DNA from: Agelas oroides
Lineage: Eukaryota > Porifera > Demospongiae > Agelasida > Agelasidae
Direction of reading: 5' to 3'
Length of the DNA: 64,000 nucleotides
Assembly: GCA_949130485.1 (NCBI GenBank)
Contig: OX422202.1
Span: forward strand, 6,185,793-6,249,792
Of this stretch, positions 35,572 through 47,500 are shown one piece after another. The position numbers were made by a program, and so were the translations under genes. The notes under the pieces were generated by a model. The model saw only the letters and a program-made list of their open reading frames with translations, did no database searches and was not told where the DNA came from. How positions within the stretch are numbered: position 1 is the first letter of the stretch; every line of letters starts with the position of its first letter.

Positions 35572-38500
35572 CTACAACAGATCCACATAGCAAAAATTGG
35601 GTTATGTGTGACAGTTGCACTCTAATTAAATTACTCCCTACACATAAGTCATGAAAAACAATAACCAATACTTAGGTATGATAAAGCAATCCTGCATGCT
35701 GCTCTGATTGCAAACCCATTATTATTACATTGAAACCTTAGAACTTGACAGTGCATATAGCCATATAAGTATGCCCTTAGTTAACATTACTAACTTCATG
35801 CCTTATTCTTAGGGCTATCTCATCTGATTTCATTAAGAACTACATAGCTACATTGAATCAAGAGATTCTTACAGGAGCTCAAAGCAGCAAGACTTAGCTA
35901 CTCTCACAATAAGAGCTTGACTGATTGCATACTTGATTGAAAGCAGCAAGGGAGCAGACTTGGGAAAGATGCTACTCTGCTTGACTGATTGCATACTTCC
36001 CGAGCTATACCTTGTCCAACTGGATCCAGCAGACGGAGGGATAAACTTGAGATGATCAGGTCCTTTGGTACATCCTTGACAAGAGGGTTACTGACCACCA
36101 TCCCTTCATGAGCTTGGGAGGTGAACAGAGATGCAGGGTAATCACAAAGGTTGAGGATTTCTTACTGCATTCACTTTAGAATCACATTTTGTAGCATGTC
36201 TAGTAATGCTGTATTTTCACATGCTCTCTTTGGCATGTGAAAATACTCTGAAATGTATACAAGTACATTACTTACTTATATAAGTATTTCCTTTTTTAAG
36301 CTGCTCCCTGAGTAGTTCCATTTCACTGTCAATGACCAGATGAGGATGTAGAGTGGGAGATGGAGAAAATGAGCAATGATCATTTGCAGTAGGTGAGATA
36401 TGCACACCACCCCAATATTAATAATTCAGTGTATTAGAGGATAAACAGGTTAAGACTAATTTTGTAAGTCGAAATTCTAGCTGTAGGCATTTGAATGATA
36501 TAAACAGCTGGCATGAAAAAATTCACAATAGGTACTTCAGCCCTAATGGTGAGTGTTCAAGTGGCCCATTTCTCAGGCACAGGTCTGAGAACAAGGCTAG
36601 TGTTAGATATCTAATTTGTTAAGTTAACAACCATACCGCATCTTTTTGGTTCTGATAGCGTGCTTCCTTCTTCTGTAGAAGAGGTATGCAAATATGATGC
36701 CTCCAACACACAGTACGACTGCTGTGGCACCCACCACACTCCCAACAATGACACCAGGTGGCACCACAGGACCTGCACAAACATATCAGGTAGCTGGTAG
36801 CATACCGTATGCAGTGTTTAGACATGAGATGTGGCTATGAGTTGCCACTATACTTACGGTCATCATATCAGTTATGCTGAGGATGACCAAAAGATATACT
36901 GCTTGCTATCATATGAAAATGTGCAGAGATGGTTTCTGGCTTGCCTTGTCAATAATAACTTACGGTCATCATCTATGATGGTCACGAAGGCATACTGAGG
37001 GTTCAGTGAGACAGTTTGGCTGGTGAGTGTAGTGTTGATTATCACCAGGAATGATTCACTCTGTTCCACTATCTCATCATCAAGGATGTTGATCTGAATA
37101 CACTCTTGCTGTGGAGCACCCTCAAATAGAAACTCAGTGGTGCTTTCATTAATACTGATACTGTAGTCTGTTCCATCTGTTGGGGAAGATAGTGTTGCAG
37201 TTAGCATTATTAAATATAACGTGGTACCTAAAAATAAACCTGAGTGTCAAAAATTATGAAACATACCTGTACCTGTCAAAGTACCCTACTATATATATAC
37301 CCAGACCATGCAGAGACCAAGTGAGAGAGTGACATCAGCATTGCTTTTTATAAACCGAGAGACGTATGTGCATATACTACAGCCTTTGTATGAGACAGTA
37401 TAGTATACATACTTTCAGCTGATCCAGTGGACAGAACAGCACGAGTCACAGGTACTGTGTAGTTCCCAGTGTTCATCTGAACACACACAGTGACTGACTC
37501 ATCCGTCTCCAGGACAGTGTAGGAATCCTGCTGGAAGCCAATTTGTACAGCTGTATAGAAGATAGGAGGAGAAAATAGGAACATAGTACACACACACATA
37601 TATATAGCTATATATGCACACAAAAAGATCTGTAAATTGAAACCCCAGATGGAGTAAGCTTTCAGAACCAAACTTATAGTACGTATGTATGAACAATCAA
37701 TGAACCACATCTCCCTAAAAAAGGGCAGGTCTACACGTTATGCAAAATTCACCCACTGCACAGGATGCATAACAGTAAAAGAGATAACAGTATCAGGGCC
37801 AGCGGCACTGGTATGGCCAGTATGGCCATGACCATACCAGTTTCATAAGAGAAAAACATGGTGTCGCTTCGAATTTAAATATTACACATGCGTAGCCTTC
37901 CCAGTGTCTTATCATAACTCCAGTTGTCGGCAAAGTATGAAGGAGCCTTCTACAGAGTTTTTTTGAAGCTAGTATGAACTTTCTTCAAAGTTTTTTGAAG
38001 CTTTAAGATGCGTAACACTTGCTCTGAGGCAATAACCCAGACTCCCCTAGCTTGCCGGCACTGAGTATTTAACACAAAATCATGAAACGCATGCTACAAA
38101 GCTGAAATGCCATAATTGATTGGTAATTGATTAATGTTTGTAACTTAATAACATAGAGTGTACAGCTCACTAACGTGCGCAGTTCACCACAGCCAGGTTT
38201 TGACAACTGTTAGTAGCAAGTCCCAGCAAAGACTGAGCAACAGTTGTATTGCCGCCTCCTGTGCACTCAAGGAGATTGTTTTCTGTGCCTGTGCAGTTGA
38301 ACTCTGTGCTGAGATGGGTCTGTTGTCTCATCTCTTTAAAAGACACAGTGGCTCCTATGAAAATAAAAGTAAATCATACGATATAGTTACTCTTTGCATA
38401 CAATATTTAGTCACAGCCGCACTTATACACATGTATGTATTGTGCAATTCTTAATTCTATACCTTCTCCAACAAATCCCAGCTGCCTGCAGGCTACAGCA

Positions 38501-38701
38501 GCCTCACTCTCATCCCAGTTATCACCACACACTGGTGTCCATGTGGAATCAAGACAGTACTCCACCTCCCCATCCGAAACAGAAGACCCGTTAAACAAAC
38601 GAATTACACCAACCTGTCCTCCGCAGTCTGCAACTGTGTAATTGATAACACAACATTTTACTACAGTGAGCATGCAGAAAACAGAGACTCAACAGGGTGA
38701 A

Positions 38702-38735
<34 letters not shown>

Positions 38736-41700
38736 ATAAAATATGTAATGTGGCAGATATAATTTCAACACTTACGACCTGGAATGATAATACTTGGAAG
38801 GTCAACTCGAAAAGCATACACTCCTTCAACTCCCACGTTGCTAAACTCCTCGAGTCGTCGCGTAGCTGCGGTCCGTGAGCCAGGAAGATTCAACCCCCTC
38901 CTACGATCCCCTGCATCAAAGCCAACGCCACCTTCTCCCCACTGGATGTCAGTATATGTGAAGAAAACAAATGACTTCTCCCCGTCAGTTGCCATCACTA
39001 CCTGAAGTGTATTGTCCTGCACATGAAATGAATAATTAATTAAGATTATGAAATTGGCATCTCTCATACTTGCGGCCTAATTAATTCTATTGTTTTTTTT
39101 CGTGGATTTATTTCTCACTCTCTCAGCAAAAACTTCAGTATTCATGAACACCTACTGTCATTTACAGTAAATAACATCAAGCCTCTAATTAACATATAAC
39201 AGTCTCTGTGTGCTAAATGTTGGGGACTCCATGCTGTGCTGGGAAAATGCTAAGTGAATGAATGGATAATCAAACATGATCACATCATTGTACTATATGC
39301 TCACCAGTGAAGGGTCACCAGTAAGACCTAATTCTGGAGCACCATCCCATGTTGCAATGAAAAGATAACTTGGAAAGAAGTCCCTGGCAGATGGAAATAT
39401 ATCCCGAAAACTGAACTGGGCTCTCCTTAGCAGGGTGATGTCGGTTGTATTCCGATAATAGATACGTCCATTTCGTGATGTGTCAAAATCTTCCCAGTAT
39501 GGAGAAATCTTTGCAATTGAATTAAAGGGGAATTCCACTGGAAAGCGCACTTGGAAAGGCTGGTTGAAAGAAAGAACTCCATTTGTGTTCACCTGCAGAT
39601 GTGGACAGCAAATAAAATTGTTACAAAGTTGCATTCTACATTTGCTGTAACTAACAGCTTATGTCATAAAGCTAAACACAGCATCACTCTTTGTGTATCA
39701 GCCTACATAAAGAGTATCTTCATCCATTCCAAAGAAGCGAAATGTTGGTGACAGTGACAGTGGAGGTGAAATGGTATCTCTCTGGCCAACAATTCCTGCT
39801 GGAACAGCACCATCTCCTACTACATCTCCAAATGGGTAGAGTTGGTCTGCAAAATGAGTGCACACACAATTGCTAAGTTGACACACAAGACGATTGCATA
39901 ATGTGAGAGTGTGGCTCTATGTTCCCTGCAGAAACTAACCTTGGTCCAGGATGACAACAACTGCTTGAGGGACAATTACGGGAGCGTCTGAACTTGTAAG
40001 TTGGACAAGAAACACCTCATAGTACTCCATCTGAATAATCTCATCTTGAATGATCGATACCTCCACACATATGCGGTCGTCTCTGTTGATGGGGAAAGGG
40101 TGCACCTCTCCTATTGCAGTGTAGTCAGAGCCAGCTGTAAGGAATAGGATGGGGTGATGCTTAAGACATGAACATTGTTAGTATGGAAACAAAATGAACC
40201 AACCTTGTGCTGTCACATCCTCTGTTTCCAGTACAATCGTGATGATTTGGGTTCCATTCAGAGTTACATTTGTGATGGCACAAACACTAACACTACCAGC
40301 ACTTTCAGTAGTGAAATACACTCTTTGCTCAAAACCAACACCAATTATGTCTACAGAAAAGAAATAGCAACTTACTTACTGTATAGTTGGCACTGCTGAT
40401 TCTAGGGTGAATGAACAGGGGGGCCCACAACCTACCTCAGGGAGCTCCGGGGGCGTGCTCCCCTGTCAAATTTTTGAGTGCGTGAGAAGTGATCTGAGGC
40501 CATTTAATTGAATATGCACTACATGCACTGTGATTTGCGGTGCACAAATTTTCGGGTAATTTGTGAGTATGTACCAATCATATGTATAAATCCGTCGCAA
40601 AAAAATTACCAACCATACGGAAGTTGTCTGTGTACGTTTTTTGTCTACTTGCAACAAATAAATTTCCATGCAACTGCAAGCAATTCAGCACTTAGCAACG
40701 GGAATGATGGCAATGTTAGCATGATGGTGCGTGGCTCACCTGAATCTATGATGGTGGCATTGTATGTGTCTAGAGGTATGTCAAAAGGTGCATATTTTAG
40801 AACAAGGTTGACAAGAAAAAATTCGTCCACTTCATCAACACCATCCTTCAATATTGTAATATCCACACAGTGCATTTGGTTGCTCTGATCAAATGAAAAC
40901 TCTTGGTCGAAGTTTTCAAAGTCAATGCCAGCTGTAGAAGGAGAGCATTTAGTTGAATAATGGTCATATTAACAGTGACCTTATTACCTCTTGCAACACC
41001 AGATGAGGTTGAAATGACCACACTAACAGGAGTGGATTCTTGCACCAATTGGCCAGCAACAGCACAGACAGTCAGCATTCCATCGTTCTCAGTAATGTTG
41101 GATGCATTCCCAATGAACTGGATGTTAGGGACTTCAGATATTTCTGTCATAAAAGTACCAAAGTGGCTTATGTCCCATATCATAAGCTACCATGCAGCTA
41201 GTGTTTCCGCACTAGCCAAAGCATACTATAATGTTACAGTTTACATTTAAAGTACGTATGCAGGATCAAGACACAAATTAATAAACGCTATAAAATTGCA
41301 ATAAACAATTCTTGTGTTAACGCTGCATCCTCAGACATATGGTTCTCTAAATGATTCTGGACCTGATCATAATAGGTAGACCTATATGGTAGTTTTAAAA
41401 CATTATTGAAGTCTGATAAAGTCTTACTTATGCTTGGTAGTTCAGGACAGAAGCAGTAGTCAGTACCCTGGGGAATGTCCGGTGGAATGCAAAGGAGAGC
41501 CGTTTGTAGTCCAAAAATATTCGGACCTGTGAGGGGACATGCATGCATGCATGGCCGGATCATCAGTAATGCATGTCTGAATTGATCACGCAGGCAGAAC
41601 TAGTGACGTTCCTCATTGATGCCTCGTGTGCGTGTATATTGTCGCTCACATGCATGTTCAAGTAGTTACCGCTTCAACCCAGTTCTGCACAATGCATGCG

Positions 41701-42563
41701 CTATCAATTTTCACTAGCATATATCACTAACCATTGATTCATGCAAAGCAAAATAAACCCAACTACTAAAACGGCCAGTAGCCTTACAACGCACATCAAA
41801 TTGAAGCGCTTTCGTTCTTCTTTTCAATTCTGCTGGTAAGACCAATCATTTAAAAAAATACACTCTACCTGGGATTTTTTTTTGTGTGTGTGTGTGTGTT
41901 TTAGCTGCTTTTTACAAATTTCACTGGACCTCTAAGGTATATGCAACTCTTACCATGGGAAATACTATAGGTTTCTTGGGGTGCAGATTTCAATTATTTG
42001 GGTCCGTCAAAATAATCACACTACTGTGACTGGCGACCAGCTATAAGCTCAGAACATTGCAAGAGAGTGTCGCTCCAGAATTTATATTACCGTAACGATA
42101 CAATTTTTATCGTACAATGAGACTTGAAGGACTAACATTTAAATCCAACAGGAATTTCTCCGCTGAAGACGAATCTGCACGTTCCAGCAACGGCTTGGTC
42201 TAGCAAGGGCTCGCAAATTTCAAACAGTGAGAAGCTGCGATTTGTTGTGGGGAGTCCTTGGCACGAAAAGTTGACAAACACGCACCCGTCGCGATCGGTA
42301 GATATTGGTGTTGGTGTTGGCAGTAGCATAGACGTTGGAGCTCCTAGCATCGACGTTGGCGTTGGTGTAGGCGTTAGTAAAGGTGAAGGCGTAGTCTCGT
42401 ACCCAGACCCTTCTTCTGGCATTAACATGGGTTCAGGCGTTGACGCAGGTGCAAGTGTCGTTACAAGTGACAGACTTGATGCAGTGATTGTCGCAGTATT
42501 TTGTGCGAAGGTGTGATAGCACGATACTGTGGTCAGGATTAGCAGCGTCTTCAATGACTTCAT
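33963..42563 (-). CDS. Gene 3: receptor tyrosine kinase, inverted duplicate of gene 1
   Basis: Reverse strand, 22 exons, 1313 aa. Exons in reading order: 42563-42137, 41526-41428, 41143-40988, 40931-40740, 40350-40204, 40134-39940, 39846-39707, 39592-39305, 39016-38776, 38627-38463, 38354-38175, 37550-37413, 37176-36964, 36772-36637, 36325-36276, 36112-36011, 35571-35488, 35297-35074, 34961-34849, 34764-34596, 34523-34381, 34302-33963. All 20 internal exons have exactly the lengths of gene 1; only the stalk (28 aa longer) and tail (7 aa longer) differ. The domain order is the same. The chosen Met ([15 protein letters not shown]) starts the signal peptide; an in-frame Met 20 codons upstream (42623) would precede it. 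Kinase motifs [26 protein letters not shown] and SDVWAYG are intact. The NIDO exon 39305-39592 appears to encode the same protein sequence as gene 1. Confidence 0.9.
38706..38734. repeat. (GT)n microsatellite, gene 3 intron 9
   Basis: Simple GTGTGT run next to the NIDO/SRCR exon boundary. Another GT run in gene 3 intron 1 lies at 41882-41900. Confidence 0.9.
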
Positions 42564-43901
42564 TATCGCTGTCCGAGTCGCAAGATGTTCGCAGCGGAAA
42601 ATTGCACCTCTGACAAGGTTCAAAACTAGCGCAGCTTCTCTAGACTGTAATTGATCTATGTACTGCTAGCCATGCATGTAGGCTATAAAGCTAGCCCTGA
42701 GTAGTGTTAATATCTGCCCTCCTTGGAGAAAAAATGCCATCATGGAATATATCTCCTCCACAGTCTGTACATGCTCCAGTGCACAGAAATGTTATAAATT
42801 GCACTTTGAGCATGAAGCATGTAATTGTACACATATATAGCCTTTCCTACATGCATGCACACAGTCTGTAAACACTATAGCTAATATAGCTAACATTTGT
42901 GTTCAGTTTCAGGAGTACATGCGTATACTTAGAGTAGCTATACTATATAGCTACACAACAGAAGGATATACATGCAGGTGCCATTATTTACCAACTTTCC
43001 CATCAAAATGTGTTTGCTATGTGGTATTTTTTAAGGTTGATGATTTTTGGGGTACCATCCACATTATGAACCCTGAACAGTGTAGCTAGTTATGTTATGT
43101 TATTACCATGGTAGACTGGAAGGTGCTTTAATCAAGAAAAATGATCATCACAACAAAGATAGCTAGTTTGTACAATGCTAGAATACAGTTTGAACTCCAA
43201 CTAAAAGTTTCAATCAACAAAGCACCTGGTGACTCATAATACCAGCATTTTACTCATACAAAAGAGTGATTTGCATATAGGTTCTTTCATTTAGAACCAC
43301 TGCTTAGGGAGAAAAATACCAAGCATGCGTTTGGCCGCGAAGCGGGCGAAAAATTTAGCAGCGCTTCGTGCGGATACCCCCTAAACGAGACTACGTACAT
43401 GGAATGTATGGTGGCGTCGATCCGGCACGCTCACGATAACGCTTTTTAAAAGCGTTGAGTTATTCCGCAAGGTTCGAAGTTCAAATTTCACGTAAAAAGC
43501 CATGCGGGTGATGACGTCACTGGTTCATGCACTGCGCGCGCGCGCACGCACGCGTGTTTACGTTTACCATAGATATCGCGAAGAACAGCTGCACAAAGAG
43601 ACGGTGCTTTCGAAGATCGGAGTCTCTACCGACTTTTGAATAAGGCCAGCCACCTGACTGCATTCTGTGCATGATATGGCAGTCCCCATCTCCCGGTCAC
43701 CCCAGCGCAGTTGATGAGGCCTGGTATTGGCCGAAACGCGTCCTGCGCAGTGGGTGACTTTGCATAACATCTAGGCCAGTTTTATAAGGGAGATGTGGTT
43801 CGTTGATTGTTCTTGCATGCACTGGTACTGTACGTACACGTGGATAATTTGTACTTCCGGTAGGCGTGGCCGTTGCAAAAGTTTGGAACGCTGGCATAAC
43901 G
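42564..43901. other. Divergent intergenic region between genes 3 and 4 (part)
   Basis: It should contain the promoter of gene 3 (reading left). No TATA box or other element can be assigned with confidence. A GC-rich palindromic segment lies at about 43325-43375 (CGCGAAGCGGGCG, GCGCTTCGTGCGG) and a GCGCGCGC/ACGCACGCGTG run at about 43535-43555. No exon was recognised. Confidence 0.45.
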
Positions 43902-44520
43902 TAGCCTCGTTCCCAGGCCCTGCGCGTTCGTCGCTTGCAGTACGAAATTCGCGCAGAGGGCCTGGGCTCGTTCATCACGTGATGTGTGCCGCAGCTTACG
44001 TCACGTCCATTCTACTGGAATCAATGATGTCATAGATGAGCTAGAGCCCAGTTTAGCGTTGAAAGAGGCCCACAGAGATCACAGTAATGGTTCGTGTGCG
44101 AACTTACCTAAGTGCTAAAAGTCTCAGCAGCGAAAGAGCACAAGCTGCCATGTTTAGCTGGATAGTAGACGTCTATATTCAGTTACCTTGCCACATCGTG
44201 TTACTAGGTCGACCCTGGATTTCGGCTCCTCATCTTCTTCAGCTCGGGTTTACTATTGTAGTCTATCGTACGCGCGTGACCTGTTTCAGGTTCTTCCAAC
44301 TCCATTTGTGGTTATCTCTACAACCAATGCTGCAACACGGCGCGGCCATATCTAGCCTCGTACCCCGGCCGTTAATTAGGACCTGGGTACGAGGCTGGGC
44401 CATATCTGGTGTGACGTAAAATTACGGCTGCGGCACACATCACGTGATGAACGAGCCCAGGCCCTCTGCGCGAATTTCGTACTGCAAGCGACGAACGCGC
44501 AGGGCCTGGGAACGAGGCTA
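43902..44520. mobile_element. 619-bp foldback element, 9-bp TSD, upstream of gene 4
   Basis: Arms of about 94 bases (43902-43995 and 44427-44520) are near-perfect inverted repeats with termini TAGCCTCGTTCCCAGGCC and GGCCTGGGAACGAGGCTA. Flanked by perfect GGCATAACG at 43893-43901 and 44521-44529. The right end is 54 bases before the gene 4 start codon, so it may supply promoter or 5' UTR sequence. A second small element is nested inside. Confidence 0.88.
44353..44397. mobile_element. 45-bp foldback element nested in the 619-bp element
   Basis: TAGCCTCGTACCCCGG at the left and CCTGGGTACGAGGCTG at the right around TTAATTAGG. Flanked by perfect GGCCATATC at 44344-44352 and 44398-44406. Confidence 0.8.
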
Positions 44521-44574
44521 GGCATAACGGTGTCATGCTAATTTAATCCTGAAGATCAAAACACCACTGCGAAG

Positions 44575-47500
44575 ATGTTGCTTTTCCTCCTCACCCTGCT
44601 CGTGCCGTGCTACCACGTCATGTCGCACTCCGATAGCGAGTGCACAAAGTTTGTCAACTTTTCATGCGAAGCAGGACTAAGCAAAACGAGTCAGGAATTC
44701 TCGCTGGTTGAGATTTGCCGTCCCTTGCTAGACCCAGCCATTGCAGGACGGTGCAGCTTCATACACAGTGAAGGACGGCCTGTCGGATTTAAATGTTAGT
44801 GCATTTTATCTTGTGCAGTGCCTGTTGCAGGCAATGCTTGTGGAAAGGAGGGGGAGGGGGGGGAGGGAGGATGCGATCGGTGGGCGGATCTACATACAGG
44901 TTTGAAATACAGCAAAACCTGGGAAAGAGGCTATATATTTCCCTGTAAGGGGGCGTTCACAGACAGGTTTGCGCATGCTTAACGTCATTATGACGTTAAC
45001 TCTAGACCCCCCCACCCCTCCCAGCCTCAGTAACGACAACTTGTGACTATGACTATGAAAGTGACTATGAAAGTGTCAAGTACATAAACCCAGCAGAGAC
45101 TCCTGTCCACTCCTGATCCTGGTATAAGTGGGTCGCATGCTGAACTTGTATTGAGGAGATTAAAATGCATATTGCATGACGACAAGCTGGTTGAGATATT
45201 CGACCATGTTTTTTTGTTTTTTTTTGCTGAGAGAGTGAGAAAAAAAGTTCCGGGATCCAGCTGGGGTTCGAACCCAAGACCTTTTGAACATTAGTCAGAC
45301 ACTCTTACCATTAAGCCACTTGGACCCCTGGCAGAGGAGCGGAAGACAAGCTACATAAGCAGCATTGCCTAGAGGCCTCAGCCGAATTCCAACTGATTCT
45401 CACTCTTTCAGAGCTGGACTGAACTGGAACACCGGCTGAACTTTGCAACTTTTAAAGACCCAGTCGGCGGGACACATGGTCCTCCTAGCAGTCCTAGTAG
45501 CCGTAATTGAGGCTGATGGTGAAAATTCAGAGGCTTGATGCTACTGTAAGTGACAGTAGGCACTCATAAATATTGATGGTTTACAACTGTGCTGATCAAA
45601 TGAAAATTTTGCGAGCGGTATTGCCAGGTTGCAACGAGAGGGCTACCTTGCCACTGGGAATTATTGTGGGCACAAAACTTTGATAGTTTCTGATGGTGTC
45701 AGAAGCTCAGATTTTTGATTTTTCTGAGGGAGCACGCTTTCATACCCCTCTACTGTGCTGTGTGCTATGTGCACAGCCAACTTCACACTATGTGCACAGT
45801 ATGTAATCTCCACTCAATGCACCCCCCCTGCCTTTCTTCCATCTCTGGATCTGCATGATTCAGGGTCTGAGAATGAGACTAGGATATGCTCAGGCTGGAA
45901 GTGACACAAAGTCGTATCTAATCTTTCCTCCTCTAGATTGGTCATCATACTTTGAACAGCCTTGTGTGGTCTTTGTAACTTGAGCTAGCTAGAGATAATC
46001 AGTCTGGCCCAACCACGGACGATGCTTTTTTTTACAGGGTAGTCTTGTGTGGCCAGAACCAACCATCAGCCTGCCATGCAAGACTATTTACAGGGAGCAG
46101 GCAATGCAGTGATCGTTGTACAGCCCATTACCTAGGCAACTGAACCTAATAACATTCCTAACTGGTCACAGGTTCAACCACATAATCATATTCATAATGG
46201 CGAGGTCACTGGAAACTTAGTCTCACTCTGATCCTAGACCCTCAGTGCAAAACACAGCCGTTGTGTGTACTGAGAGCCTAGTAATGAGACTACTGCGAAT
46301 TCTGCTGCAAAGTCAAAAGTTCACACCCCTTTTTTGTTTGTTTCTTTGTTTCTTTGTTTTTCCCACAGGTCCAAATATCTTTGGTCTAAAAACAGCTCTT
46401 CTTTGCATTCCCGAAGATATTCCTCACGATACTGACTACTGTTCTTGTAAAGAACCAACCATAAGTAAGTTTATTAGAGCTTGCAGCTTGGTGCAATGGC
46501 GGGAGGGGTAGGATAAGCTCATGTGCACAAAATATTGTATTTGAAAGAATCAATTTCTGCCATGATAAAGAAGTTCAGCCCAAATTATCCTCAAGTGAGA
46601 ATCAACGTGGAAGGAGGTAAATGCAGTTTTATTTGCTTAATTGGCCAACTCAAGAATGCAATTGATGATCCAGAAGTCATGTGATAGATGTTTGTCCGAA
46701 TTCCCCTGGTGCAATGGTAGATCAAAGCAGCTGACAATGTTGCACAGGAAATGGTGGATATAGCTCCTAGAACTTGTGGACTCTATTTAGCCTCATTTCC
46801 AGACTAGGGGAGAGCCTGGGAATGAGGCTAGATTACATTTCATATGCCACAGGGAGTACATGTTTTGCAGCAGGTGCTGGGCAGTGAATAGTCTAGTACC
46901 CAGACCCCACCCTCTTTATATTTTTGACCTCGTTTTCACGAGACCTTTTTCCCAACTGTTAGTGATAATTAGGTGTGAACAAGGTACTACTTCCTGCAGC
47001 TCACATATTCATTAGTCCCCACCGACCCCAGGGGTGGGATCTGGGCACAAGACTATATATTCATAGCCCCAAAAGTGGCAGCTTAGACTGCCATATAAGG
47101 ACTTCTCAAGAGCACACAAGGGGGGAGAATAGCCTCGTTCCCAGGCCTCCCCCGTTTTACCTTCCGTTTGCATTCACAATAATACACGGGAGCGGAAGGC
47201 CGGCCTTCCGCTCCCGTGTATTATTGTGAACGCAAACGGAAGGTAAAACGGGGGAGGCCTGGGAACGAGGCTAGGGGGAGAATGTGTACAGTGGAACCTC
47301 CCTCCCTTAACGGACATTCTGTATAGTAGACACCTCAAGGACAAAATGTTGCGGTCTGGATTGAATTTGCATTACGCGTAATACTTTACAGTTCTCCGAA
47401 ATGCAGACACCTCGCTATTCCGTAAAGCTGACAGATTTTGTGGTCCCGCTAGTACCTGGACTGTATAAAATTCACTCGATAATGCGGATGCTGGCAGGCC

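Noticed and set aside
42132..42623. Upstream Met at 42623 as the gene 3 start
   Set aside because: It would put 20 hydrophilic residues before the signal peptide; the Met at 42563 aligns with the start of the other four genes. It remains possible.
43564..43978. Overlapping minus-strand open frames upstream of gene 4
   Set aside because: They cross the foldback element end and its TSD, with no domain or splice pattern.
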